From Nostoc sp. NIES-4103 (GTDB taxonomy: Bacteria; Cyanobacteriota; Cyanobacteriia; Cyanobacteriales; Nostocaceae): DNA of 64,000 nt. Numbering within the stretch: position 1 is the stretch's first letter; every line of letters starts with the position of its first letter. Below the pieces are notes generated by a model that saw only the letters and a program-made list of their open reading frames with translations, did not search any database and was not told the origin of the DNA. The stretch lies in NCBI RefSeq assembly GCF_002368335.1, contig NZ_AP018288.1, forward strand, positions 7,212,371-7,276,370. Direction: 5' to 3'. The position numbers were made by a program, and so were the translations under genes. Positions 43,149 through 51,343 of the stretch are shown one piece after another.

Positions 43149-43538
43149 GTGAAAAGTCCGATTATTACCAAAATACTCATTACATCATTAGGTGTATTAA
43201 CATTATTTTCCCCAAACCAAGCTTCTGCTCAATTAATACCACAACCTTGGGTTTCAGTTGGTGGAAACGAGGGTGATACAACCTATGCTGTAGGAGTGAG
43301 GGCTTTCAATTTGGGCGTTGAGGTGGGAAGTGGCCCTGATGGTGCAACTGGGGTAGATGTTCTGAAATTTCTGAGTTTACCAGTGATTTCACCTTATGTC
43401 GGGCTTGGATATTACTCAGAAGATAAAGGTGTGGCAGTTTCAGGTGGTGTTCAGGTAAGCGCTACAAATAATCTTTTCATCGGTGCAGGTTACAATTCTG
43501 TTAGAGGATTTAACGGACAAGTGGGAATAAAATTCTAA
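43149..43538 (+). CDS. Small secreted protein, possible outer-membrane beta-strand protein
   Basis: 129 residues starting with GTG at 43149, supported by AGGAG 8 bp upstream. A clear signal peptide (TKILITSLGVLTLFSPNQASA) is followed by glycine-rich alternating strands: YAVGVRAFNLGVEVGSG, VISPYVGLGYYSEDKGVAVSGGVQV, NNLFIGAGYNSVRGFNGQVGIKF. The pattern and the terminal Phe suggest a small outer-membrane-type beta structure, although it is too short for a standard 8-strand barrel alone. I do not recognise a family. A strong terminator follows at 43594. Confidence 0.75.
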   Translation: MKSPIITKILITSLGVLTLFSPNQASAQLIPQPWVSVGGNEGDTTYAVGVRAFNLGVEVGSGPDGATGVDVLKFLSLPVISPYVGLGYYSEDKGVAVSGGVQVSATNNLFIGAGYNSVRGFNGQVGIKF

Positions 43539-44084
43539 TTTGTTTTGGCAAAATACGGTTAATTGGGTTTTGAGTTAACAGTTAATCAATTCCTCAGTCT
43601 ATGCTTTCAGGCTAACTGAGGTTTTTTGCTTTTTAAGATCTTGCTGTGTACTATCTGATGAAGCCCAAATACCTATTGTGCTTATTTTATCAAATTAAGC
43701 AACGCCTTTGCTCTTCCTTATGCCATTTTACTCAATTACTGATATAAATTCTTCCACTTCTGATTATCTACCAACTTTCGGAAAGTTAACATTATTGTTT
43801 GAATATAGTCAATTTAGTTTGAATTAGGCTTTAATTGCCTGGAATTAAGCTCATGTTCAACTATTCTCAAATATACATATTAATAATCCATTTTTTAATT
43901 ATTTCCAATTAGTATTGATTGCATTGACACAAATAATCCCTTAAAGTATTAATATAAGCAAAGTCTAGTAATACGATTTCTGAACGACAAGAATAGACAA
44001 AGTACAAAGTAATTGTCTAATGACAAGCTACTATCCGTCTTGTCAATAAATTGTTGACGTTATTTATTTAACAGGTATCTCCTT
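43539..44084. other. Intergenic, AT-rich
   Basis: About 545 bp. The terminator of the upstream gene lies at 43594-43633. The rest (43640-44084) is AT-rich, without a frame or strong repeat, and should include the promoter of the WD40 gene. Confidence 0.5.
43594..43633 (+). terminator. Rho-independent terminator
   Basis: CCTCAGT and ACTGAGG pair around a loop that contains an inner AGCC-like pairing, followed by TTTTTTGCTTTTT. It ends the small secreted protein gene. Confidence 0.8.
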
Positions 44085-46421
44085 ATGGAGCAAGGGTTAA
44101 GGTTACTAATTCAACTAGTACTAGAATTTTCACCTGTAATTGTATCTCTCATTCAAAGGAGAACAGAAGAAAGTTTAGCTACAACTAATTATCAATTACC
44201 ACAAGTAATTCAAGAAGTTGCACAAATAATAAATACAAAAATTAATACCGATCATAGTTCAACAGGGTTTGAGCAAGAAAAATTTTTGCAACAGCAATTA
44301 GCAGTTTATCACCGCGAAACACAATTACAAATCACCAAGCAAGAGAGAGATACAGCACTCAAGTTACCAGAAGTTCATAAAATTCTTGATAGCTGGCCTT
44401 TAAGGCTATATCCTTCACAAATTTTAGAGTTTCACAATAGTCATGGACGTACACCTCTGAAAATTTTTCTGGCTCCTCCACAAGTACAGTTTGACCAATT
44501 TGACCACAGAAATGAAGGCACTTCTGAAATAGAGTTAATATTGGCTGAAGGTTTACGAGAGTTTGTGAATAAATATTACTCCTTCCAAAGTTCCACTAGA
44601 CCAACAGAGTTATTAGCAGGAGCTTGGGATAGTAAACGTTTTCATAGTGAATCGAGCATTAAAGCTTTATTTGGGGCGTTGAAGACCGAGCCTATTTTAA
44701 TTTTAGAGTCGGAAAATGACGGAGATTATTTGAATTTTCGCATTGCTTATTGGGGTTTGGGGCAGGAAAAATATTACTACAAAACTATCGCTCGTTTACC
44801 TTATAAAGAAATTGTCCAAGAATCAGCTAAAAATCGGGCTTTGGAGTGGAAAAAAATTAGAGATGAACTGCTAGCTTTAGGAGAAGATTTAGAAGAAATT
44901 AATCAAATTGGTAGAGATAATGTCTACAATTTGGCAATTTTAGAAAAGTTGCAAAAATGGCAAGATAAAGGAATTGATATTAGTAAGTTATCCTTACAAT
45001 ATCAAGTTAATCATCAGGATTTTGAAAAACTTTGCCAAGTATTAATCACTTGTCACTGTTTAGTTGCTGCTTGGGTGGCGGATGCTTATCATTTAGTGCA
45101 TTATGATGTACCACCTTTGCTACCAGAGTTGCTGCCAAGTATGCTCAAAGATGCACTTGATTTGCAATCATTACAAGCAATTGTCACAGGTTATAAGCAA
45201 GTTTACCAAGCTTTAGAAAAAGAGCGACGTTATTGGATTCCAGAATTGGCTTTGCAACTAGCTCAGAGTTTATCTCATTTACCCGATCGCACTTGGGCAC
45301 AAGAACAAATCGAATATTCAATATACACATGGTTGGAATTGCGTCAAGTCTGTCCCCAGGAATTTACCAGCCCCTTAGAAGCGATGCAATCAGCCATCAA
45401 GATAGAAGATGAAGAATATATCCATAAATTAAGAGATTATTTTCAGGCAGTGGGTGATAGTCAAAGCCTTGGGGATGTTGAGAAACTGTTAAATGCGATC
45501 GCTCATTTCAAATACAAACGCACCCTAGAATCTCCCAATCTCGGCTATACCCTCTATGGACACACCGATAAAGTTGCATCAGTCGCCATTAGTCCAGATG
45601 GGGAGATATTAGTCAGCGGGTGTGCAGACAAAAGCATCAATCTCTGGAATCTCAATACTGGCAATCTCATCCGTACCCTCACAGGAGATTTAGGCGAAGT
45701 TTCATCTGTAGCAGTTAGTCCCGATGGCAATTTTCTGGCTGTTGGTAGTTGCGAACATCCGAAAAGTAATGTACAAATCTGGCATTTGAAAACAGGCAAA
45801 CTACTCCACACCCTCTTAGGACATCAAAAACCCGTTAATGTCGTAGCAATTAGCCCAGATGGGCAGATTCTAGCTAGTGGTAGTAACAAAATTAAGATTT
45901 GGCATTTGCACAAAGGCGATCGCATTTGTACATTGTGGCATTCATCCGCAGTTCATGCCGTGGCTATCAGTCCCGATGCTAGCATCCTCGCCAGTGGTAG
46001 TTCTGACAGCAAAATCAGGTTGTGGAATCCCCGCACCGGCGATCCATTACGCACGCTCAACGGTCACGACAGAGAGATAAAATCAATTGCTATGAGTCCT
46101 GATGGACAACTGCTTTTTAGTGGTAGTGCTGACACAACCATCAAAATTTGGCATTTAATTACAGGCAAACTTCTTTATACCTTAACTGGGCACACAGATG
46201 AGGTGAAATCTTTAGCTGTTAGTCCCGATGGGCAAACCCTCTTTAGTGGTAGTGCTGACACAACCATCAAAACATGGCGTATTGCCACAGGTGAACTGCT
46301 GCAAACCCTCACTGGACATTCAGGAATAGTAACTTCTGTAGCCTTAAGTCCTGATGGTAAGTTTCTTGCTAGCGGCAGTTCTGATAAAAGTATCAGGATG
46401 TGGCAAATTTTTGGTCATTAG
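44085..46421 (+). CDS. WD40-repeat protein with conserved cyanobacterial N-terminal domain
   Basis: 778 residues. Residues 1 to about 80 are a helical leader. A soluble domain of about 150 residues follows (TPLKIFLAPPQVQFDQF, IELILAEGLREFVNKYYS, RPTELLAGAWDSKRFHSESS and LNFRIAYWGLGQEKYYYKT), a module I have seen in several cyanobacterial WD40 and TPR proteins but cannot name. A helical linker leads to seven WD40 repeats from about residue 485 to the end, each with a GH...SVAISPDG...LASGS...IRLW pattern, enough for one closed seven-blade propeller. The propeller is a protein-interaction platform; no kinase, nuclease or NTPase motif is visible. The function is unknown. Confidence 0.85.
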   Translation: MEQGLRLLIQLVLEFSPVIVSLIQRRTEESLATTNYQLPQVIQEVAQIINTKINTDHSSTGFEQEKFLQQQLAVYHRETQLQITKQERDTALKLPEVHKILDSWPLRLYPSQILEFHNSHGRTPLKIFLAPPQVQFDQFDHRNEGTSEIELILAEGLREFVNKYYSFQSSTRPTELLAGAWDSKRFHSESSIKALFGALKTEPILILESENDGDYLNFRIAYWGLGQEKYYYKTIARLPYKEIVQESAKNRALEWKKIRDELLALGEDLEEINQIGRDNVYNLAILEKLQKWQDKGIDISKLSLQYQVNHQDFEKLCQVLITCHCLVAAWVADAYHLVHYDVPPLLPELLPSMLKDALDLQSLQAIVTGYKQVYQALEKERRYWIPELALQLAQSLSHLPDRTWAQEQIEYSIYTWLELRQVCPQEFTSPLEAMQSAIKIEDEEYIHKLRDYFQAVGDSQSLGDVEKLLNAIAHFKYKRTLESPNLGYTLYGHTDKVASVAISPDGEILVSGCADKSINLWNLNTGNLIRTLTGDLGEVSSVAVSPDGNFLAVGSCEHPKSNVQIWHLKTGKLLHTLLGHQKPVNVVAISPDGQILASGSNKIKIWHLHKGDRICTLWHSSAVHAVAISPDASILASGSSDSKIRLWNPRTGDPLRTLNGHDREIKSIAMSPDGQLLFSGSADTTIKIWHLITGKLLYTLTGHTDEVKSLAVSPDGQTLFSGSADTTIKTWRIATGELLQTLTGHSGIVTSVALSPDGKFLASGSSDKSIRMWQIFGH

Positions 46422-46460
46422 TTTAGTTGTCAGTTGTCAGTTGTCAGTTGTCATTAGTTA
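46422..46460. repeat. TTGTCAG heptamer array
   Basis: Four copies of TTGTCAG just after the WD40 stop codon, a known STRR family of heterocystous cyanobacteria. Confidence 0.85.
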
Positions 46461-46669
46461 TTTTTCCCTGCGCCCCTGCTCTCCTTCCCTTGGGAATTTA
46501 GGTTAGACTTATGTTTTAACTTAAGTCTAGTACCTAAAGGTAGACTTATCTATTTACAAGTCATATCTAAAGGTAGAGAATAATGGTTAACTCAAATTGG
46601 GCAACTTTTTAGAGGGTGTTGATTCTCCTGAAATTGCTGCCTATTCATCCCTAGTGCAACCGAGGTCAG

Positions 46670-47692
46670 ATGACGCAATCTTCAAACCAAGTCAAACAGT
46701 GGGAAAAACGTCGTGTGGAAGCACATCGTTACTACCAACGGGGAAAATTTCAAGAATATCTCGACCTGGCGATCGAGAACTTAGAATTAGCTAGAGCAAT
46801 TTCAGATCGAGCAAGAGTTGGTTATACATTGAATGACATTGGTTTAGCCCACCTCGGTTGCTGGCAACTACCAAAAGCATTAGAGTGTTTCCATGAAGCG
46901 CTAAAGCTTGCTGTTGAACTTGACAACATCCAAGCAAAGGCAAATGCTCTCAGCAATCTCGGTTCTACTTACAGCCGTCTAGGACAGTTTTCACAAGCCT
47001 TGGAGCATTTTGAGCAAGCTGTGCTAATCTTCAGGGAATTGCAGGACATTCAAGGCGAAATTGCCACTCTCAATGATATGGCATTGATTTATACCAAGTT
47101 GGGAGAACCGAAGCGAGCCTTGTTGCTACAACATCAAATTTTAGCAAGGCGGCGATCGCTAGGAGACTTTTCTGGTGAAGCCACAACCCTAAATGGCATT
47201 GGTTTTGCCTACAGCACTTTAGGTCAGTATGAAGAAGCTTTAAAATATCTGACCGAAGCACTACCAATTCAAAGAGCTGTCAAGAATTTGGTTGGTGAAG
47301 CAACCACCTTAAATAATATAGCCACTGTCTACAATGATTTAAGACAACCTCAACAAGCACTATTGCTATACAATCAAGTTCTATTGACACGCCAAGCAAT
47401 AGGCGATCGCTCTGGTGAAGCCACAACCCTGAACAACATTGGTTTTACCTACAGTAACCTCGCAGAATATAGGCAAGCACTCAAGTACTACAAACAAGCG
47501 ATCGCCATTTATCAAGAACTAGGTGACTGTCTAGGAGAAATTTCCACTTTGCTAAATATGGGAAGCGTTTATTTAACGACAAAACGCAAAAAGTTAGCGC
47601 GATCGTGCTTTCAAAATGCCCAAGAATTAGCCAAGCAAATCGAATATGGCTCACTTTTAGAAAAAGTACAGTTGTTTATGAATTCACTTTAA
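46670..47692 (+). CDS. Tetratricopeptide-repeat protein (kinesin-light-chain-like TPRs)
   Basis: 340 residues from the ATG at 46670, with GAGGTC just upstream. It consists almost wholly of 40-residue TPR units of the kinesin light chain type, for example GYTLNDIGLAHLGCWQLPKALECF, ALSNLGSTYSRLGQFSQALEHF, TLNGIGFAYSTLGQYEEALKYL and TLNNIGFTYSNLAEYRQALKYY, about seven in total. No catalytic domain, signal or membrane segment is present. It is likely a scaffold protein. It follows the WD40 gene on the same strand with 248 bp between them, so a shared function is possible but unproven. Just upstream, CTAAAGGTAGA occurs twice (near 46533 and 46565). Confidence 0.9.
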   Translation: MTQSSNQVKQWEKRRVEAHRYYQRGKFQEYLDLAIENLELARAISDRARVGYTLNDIGLAHLGCWQLPKALECFHEALKLAVELDNIQAKANALSNLGSTYSRLGQFSQALEHFEQAVLIFRELQDIQGEIATLNDMALIYTKLGEPKRALLLQHQILARRRSLGDFSGEATTLNGIGFAYSTLGQYEEALKYLTEALPIQRAVKNLVGEATTLNNIATVYNDLRQPQQALLLYNQVLLTRQAIGDRSGEATTLNNIGFTYSNLAEYRQALKYYKQAIAIYQELGDCLGEISTLLNMGSVYLTTKRKKLARSCFQNAQELAKQIEYGSLLEKVQLFMNSL

Positions 47693-47765
47693 AGTATTGG
47701 GGACTGGGGACTAGGAGATGAATTTTCGTAAGGAATTACTTAGGATTGCTATTGCCTTATCCCCA

Positions 47766-48155
47766 TCACCTAAATGGAAGTGGTTTCGCGCAACTTTGCA
47801 GATATTTAACTAGCGGTTGTGCATTTTGAGGTAGGCTGAGGTCATCAAACGAAACAGTACGTTGCCCTTGACTAGTTTCGACAGTAATGTTGTAGTTAAA
47901 CAAATCACGAGCATTAGGCGCGTGTTTACTTTCAGCTTCCAGAATACCACTTTGTTCCACTAATGACTGTAATTGAGCTGCTTCATCGGGGGTAAGCGAA
48001 TCTGTATTCAGTTCGCAACCCCTTCTCAAGCCTGCGTATCCTCCTGACTGAGAAAAGTTGACTTTCATGGCTGAGTAAACCTCACCGATTGGTAGACAAG
48101 TAAAAAAAAGAATAAGCATGAAAGATAAAAGATATAAATTCACATTTTGCACCAA
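47766..48155 (-). CDS. Secreted emfourin-like (protealysin inhibitor) protein
   Basis: Up to 129 residues. The start is uncertain: TTG at 48155, GTG at 48152 or 48143, or ATG at 48119 are all in frame, and AGGAA lies just upstream of the first two. A hydrophobic signal (YLLSFMLILFFTCLPIGEVYS) precedes a compact domain of about 100 residues: MKVNFSQSGGYAGLRRGCEL, LTPDEAAQLQSLVEQSG, FNYNITVETSQGQRTVSFDD and LVKYLQSC. This is the emfourin pattern (inhibitor of protealysin-like M4 metallopeptidases), here with a signal peptide and two cysteines that could pair. No M4 peptidase gene is in the window. Confidence 0.8.
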   Translation of the reverse strand: MVQNVNLYLLSFMLILFFTCLPIGEVYSAMKVNFSQSGGYAGLRRGCELNTDSLTPDEAAQLQSLVEQSGILEAESKHAPNARDLFNYNITVETSQGQRTVSFDDLSLPQNAQPLVKYLQSCAKPLPFR

Positions 48156-48712
48156 TTCCTAAAATTGCCTCATATTTCATACTTCACACTTTTTCCTCAC
48201 TATTTGCCATCCTCTTGAAGATGCAGAATGATTTCAGTCAATAGTCAATAGTCAATAGTCATCAGTCAATAGACAATAGTCATTAAGATAAGATATGCAA
48301 CTTTGATGTAAAACAACGTGAGTTCGATGACCTCTCCCTCCCGGCCTCCCTCTCCTAAAAGGCGTACTCCTTCGGAGAAGCAAGCTACGCGAAGCGTCTC
48401 CGTCAGGAGAGGGAGGAGGAACGAAAAAATAAGGGTTTTACTCCCCTCTCCTTGTAGGAGAGGGGCCGGGGGAGAGGTTAAAATAGCACTTGTCGAACTC
48501 ACGTTAAAACAGTTTATCTATCAGTTATAGCTGTCGCCAGTAGTGTTAGGACATCAACAGATGATAAAACCTAGACACAAAAAGAATTTTCACCCAGTAC
48601 CCAGTCCCTATTGCCCCTAATCCCCAACGCCACTTGCTTCAAGCCGGGAAACCCGTCCAACGCAGTGGCTCCTCCCTGCGGTCGTGGGGGCCCCGAGTTC
48701 CCCAGTCCCCAG
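48156..48712. other. Intergenic packed with repeats and a MITE
   Basis: About 560 bp. TAGTCAA heptamers occupy 48236-48287, the AACGTGAGTTCGA-ended element lies at 48315-48505, and 48590-48712 is an STRR/C-rich block containing CCAGTCCC units and the inverted copy (48675-48703) of a 29-bp sequence also found at 12182-12210. The open frames on both strands here are by-products of the repeats. Confidence 0.75.
48315..48505. mobile_element. MITE with 13-bp TIRs and AAAAC target duplication
   Basis: AACGTGAGTTCGA (48315-48327) is the exact inverse of TCGAACTCACGTT (48493-48505). AAAAC flanks both ends (48310-48314 and 48506-48510). The 191-bp interior has complementary C/T-rich and G/A-rich arms (CCTCTCCCTCC and GGGAGAGG) and a nested repeat (GGAGAAGCAAGCTACGCGAA). 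Confidence 0.85.
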
Positions 48713-51205
48713 CTATAATTGTTGAACCAAATTTCTCACTTGAGTTGCAGAATCTTGTTGTAATGCTGATGCCGCGATCGCAACCGCTTCATCTAGACTT
48801 ATTTGTGCGATCGCCTGCTTAATTATAGGTATACTTTGAGGATTCACACTTAATTCATCCAGCCCCAAACCTAGTAAAATTGGTGTTGCTAAGGAATCGG
48901 CTGCCAGTTCACCACATAATCCTACCCAAATTCCTGCTGTATGTGCAGCTTGGACAGTTTGTTGTACCATACGTAACACCGCTGGATGTAGGGCATCAGC
49001 TAAAGAAGCTACTCGCGGGTTAGTGCGATCGCCTGCCATGACGTATTGACTGAGGTCATTAGTACCTATACTGAAAAAGTCTACTTCTGTAGCTAATTGA
49101 TCAGCCATCGCTACTGCTGCGGGTACTTCTATCATAATGCCTACTGCGATCGCTTCATCAAAGGCAATACCCGCTTGCCTCAGTTCAGCTTGGGCTTCAC
49201 TCAAAATTGCCTTAGCCGCCCGTACCTCAGTTACAGTAGCAATCATCGGCAACATCACCTTAATATTATTATGTGCTGCACTAGCTCGTAAAATTGCCCG
49301 CAACTGAGTTTTGAACAAATCGGGATGATCCAAACAAAAACGAATTCCTCGCCAACCTAAAAATGGGTTGGCTTCTGGAACCTTGACTATATAGGGAAGC
49401 GGTTTGTCACCACCGGCATCGAGAGTACGAATAATTAACGGACGAGCATCCAAAACTTGAGCGATCGCTTGGTATACTGTGTATTGCTCTTCCTCTGTGG
49501 GTGCGTTTGTTCGCCCCAAATACAGAAACTCGGTGCGAAGCAGTCCCACTCCCTCGGCACCGTTAGCCACAGCAACTTGCACATCAGATATACTACCAAT
49601 ATTGGTGAAAACCTTAACTTGCTTGCCATCACGGGTAATTGCTGGCTGATGTGCCGCAGCTTGTGCTTCTTGAGTAGCAGTTTGCCAAGCTTCCCGTTTT
49701 GCCTCTAATAAATCCAGGATATCTGGCTCTGGTTCTACCCAAGCTTTACCACTCTCACCATCGAGTGCCATCAGTGTACCATCTTCCAAGAGTAGCACCT
49801 CTGTATCTACACCCAAGACTGCCGGAATGCCTAATGTCCGGGCGATAATTGCACTGTGGGAAGTGGCGCTACCATGAGTAGTGCAAATACCTAGTACCTT
49901 TGTTGGGTCTAGTGCAGCAGTATCCGAGGGTGTTAAATCTGTCGCCACTAAAATAGCTGGTTCTGCTAGATGCAGTTCACTCGGAACATTTCCCAAGAGC
50001 AACCGTAGCACCCTTTGCCCCACATCCACAACATCGTCAACTCGCTCTTGTAAGTAAGAATCCTCAAGGGTGCGGTAAGAATTTGCCACCTCATCCACTA
50101 CCGCTTGCCAAGCAGCCTCAGCATTGAGGTGGTGATCCAAAATACGTTCGTGAACAGCTTCCAACAACACCGGGTCTTCTAAAAATAACAGATGGGCATC
50201 AAAGATGGCGGCTTCCGCATCGCCAATTTGAATAGACGCGTGTGAAAATAGTGCTTGAATTTCTTGCTGGGCTGTGTGAATTGCTGTTTGTAAACGCTGC
50301 CACTCTGCTTGTGGATCATTTACGTGATATTGCGGTACTGTAATGGTGGGTGATTGATAATGGACAACAGGCGCGATCGCTACTCCTGGAGACGCGGCAA
50401 TTCCTGAAAGTTCGCCAGGAATAGCTGGGGTAACTTGATGTTGTGTAGCAACAGGAGGCAAAGCAGTATCATCTTCACCAAAGTTAGTAGCAAATAATGC
50501 TTGCAAAGCAGCCAGTGCTTCATCAGCATCAGCACCAGTGGCACTAATTGCTAGTTCATGTCCTTGACGTACCCCTAAAATTGCTACTTGGTTGATACTA
50601 TCGCCCCGGACAAATTCAGTATTTCTAGTGAGATTCTTGACCTTGATTTGGGATTGAAACCGAGATGCAGTTGCGACAAACAAAGCCGCAGGACGCGCGT
50701 GTAATCCCAACCTGTTGCTGACAGTCACCCGAATTTCTTGAGTTGGGTATTCTAAATTCGTTACCGTAGGGGCGTACAGTTGTACGCCCCTATCATCAAT
50801 TTCCAACTGAGTTGCTTTTGCTACTAGTGCGTTGCGTGCTTCTGCCATAACTTGCTGAATATTTTTCCCAGCAGCAGCTGCAACTACAGCAGCGATCGCA
50901 CCTTCTACCAAGGGTGCCTCACATAAATATACTTGTTTTCGTTGTGTTTCTGGCAGAAACTCTATAGCCATTTCTGCACTCATTAAAGCACTACCTAGAT
51001 CCATTAATACTAATACACCATCATTGCTGAAAACAGAAGCGATCGCCTCATAAACCTGCATTGGATCTGTACCCAGTGGGTTTTCAGCATCATCAATACC
51101 TGCTGCGACAGCTAGGGGGACATTACCCTGAACCATCTGTGCTGCAAGTTCCTGTACGCCAAGCGCTAGTTGTTTACTGTGAGAAACGATAACAATTCCA
51201 ACCAC
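48713..51205 (-). CDS. dhaM: DhaM-HPr-EI fusion phosphotransferase (PEP-dependent)
   Basis: 830 residues with three PTS modules. Residues 1 to about 130 are the DhaM/EIIA-mannose-like domain with the active His9 (VIVSHS) and DLGSALMSAEMA. Residues about 155-240 are HPr with His169 (GLHARPA). From about 260 to the end is Enzyme I with the phosphorylated His450 (GSATSHSAII), and C-terminal PEP-binding motifs GVGLLRTEFLYLGR, RTLDAGGDKPLPY and FFSIGTNDLSQYVMAGDR. In PEP-dependent dihydroxyacetone kinases, DhaM passes phosphate from PEP via EI and HPr to DhaL-ADP. No dhaK or dhaL is in the window. A palindromic repeat is translated within the DhaM-HPr linker. Confidence 0.94.
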   Translation of the reverse strand: MVGIVIVSHSKQLALGVQELAAQMVQGNVPLAVAAGIDDAENPLGTDPMQVYEAIASVFSNDGVLVLMDLGSALMSAEMAIEFLPETQRKQVYLCEAPLVEGAIAAVVAAAAGKNIQQVMAEARNALVAKATQLEIDDRGVQLYAPTVTNLEYPTQEIRVTVSNRLGLHARPAALFVATASRFQSQIKVKNLTRNTEFVRGDSINQVAILGVRQGHELAISATGADADEALAALQALFATNFGEDDTALPPVATQHQVTPAIPGELSGIAASPGVAIAPVVHYQSPTITVPQYHVNDPQAEWQRLQTAIHTAQQEIQALFSHASIQIGDAEAAIFDAHLLFLEDPVLLEAVHERILDHHLNAEAAWQAVVDEVANSYRTLEDSYLQERVDDVVDVGQRVLRLLLGNVPSELHLAEPAILVATDLTPSDTAALDPTKVLGICTTHGSATSHSAIIARTLGIPAVLGVDTEVLLLEDGTLMALDGESGKAWVEPEPDILDLLEAKREAWQTATQEAQAAAHQPAITRDGKQVKVFTNIGSISDVQVAVANGAEGVGLLRTEFLYLGRTNAPTEEEQYTVYQAIAQVLDARPLIIRTLDAGGDKPLPYIVKVPEANPFLGWRGIRFCLDHPDLFKTQLRAILRASAAHNNIKVMLPMIATVTEVRAAKAILSEAQAELRQAGIAFDEAIAVGIMIEVPAAVAMADQLATEVDFFSIGTNDLSQYVMAGDRTNPRVASLADALHPAVLRMVQQTVQAAHTAGIWVGLCGELAADSLATPILLGLGLDELSVNPQSIPIIKQAIAQISLDEAVAIAASALQQDSATQVRNLVQQL
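50767..50792. repeat. Palindromic repeat inside the DhaM-HPr linker
   Basis: TAGGGGCGTACA and TGTACGCCCCTA pair perfectly around GT. This looks like a dispersed cyanobacterial palindrome and here encodes part of RGVQLYAP in the linker between two domains, in frame. Confidence 0.85.
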
Positions 51206-51343
51206 TGCAACACCATCAACCTTGTTGAGAGTCTTGTGCTTAGCCAGTTACCAAAAAAGTGCTGAGTGCTGAGTACGGAAGCAGCACTAGTACTAATGAA
51301 CTATTTAATTTTTATTCCACACCGCTAAGAACAGCACCTATCT

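Noticed and set aside
48266..48530. Short frames on both strands near 48.3-48.5 kb
   Set aside because: They are produced by the MITE and purine/pyrimidine-rich repeats.
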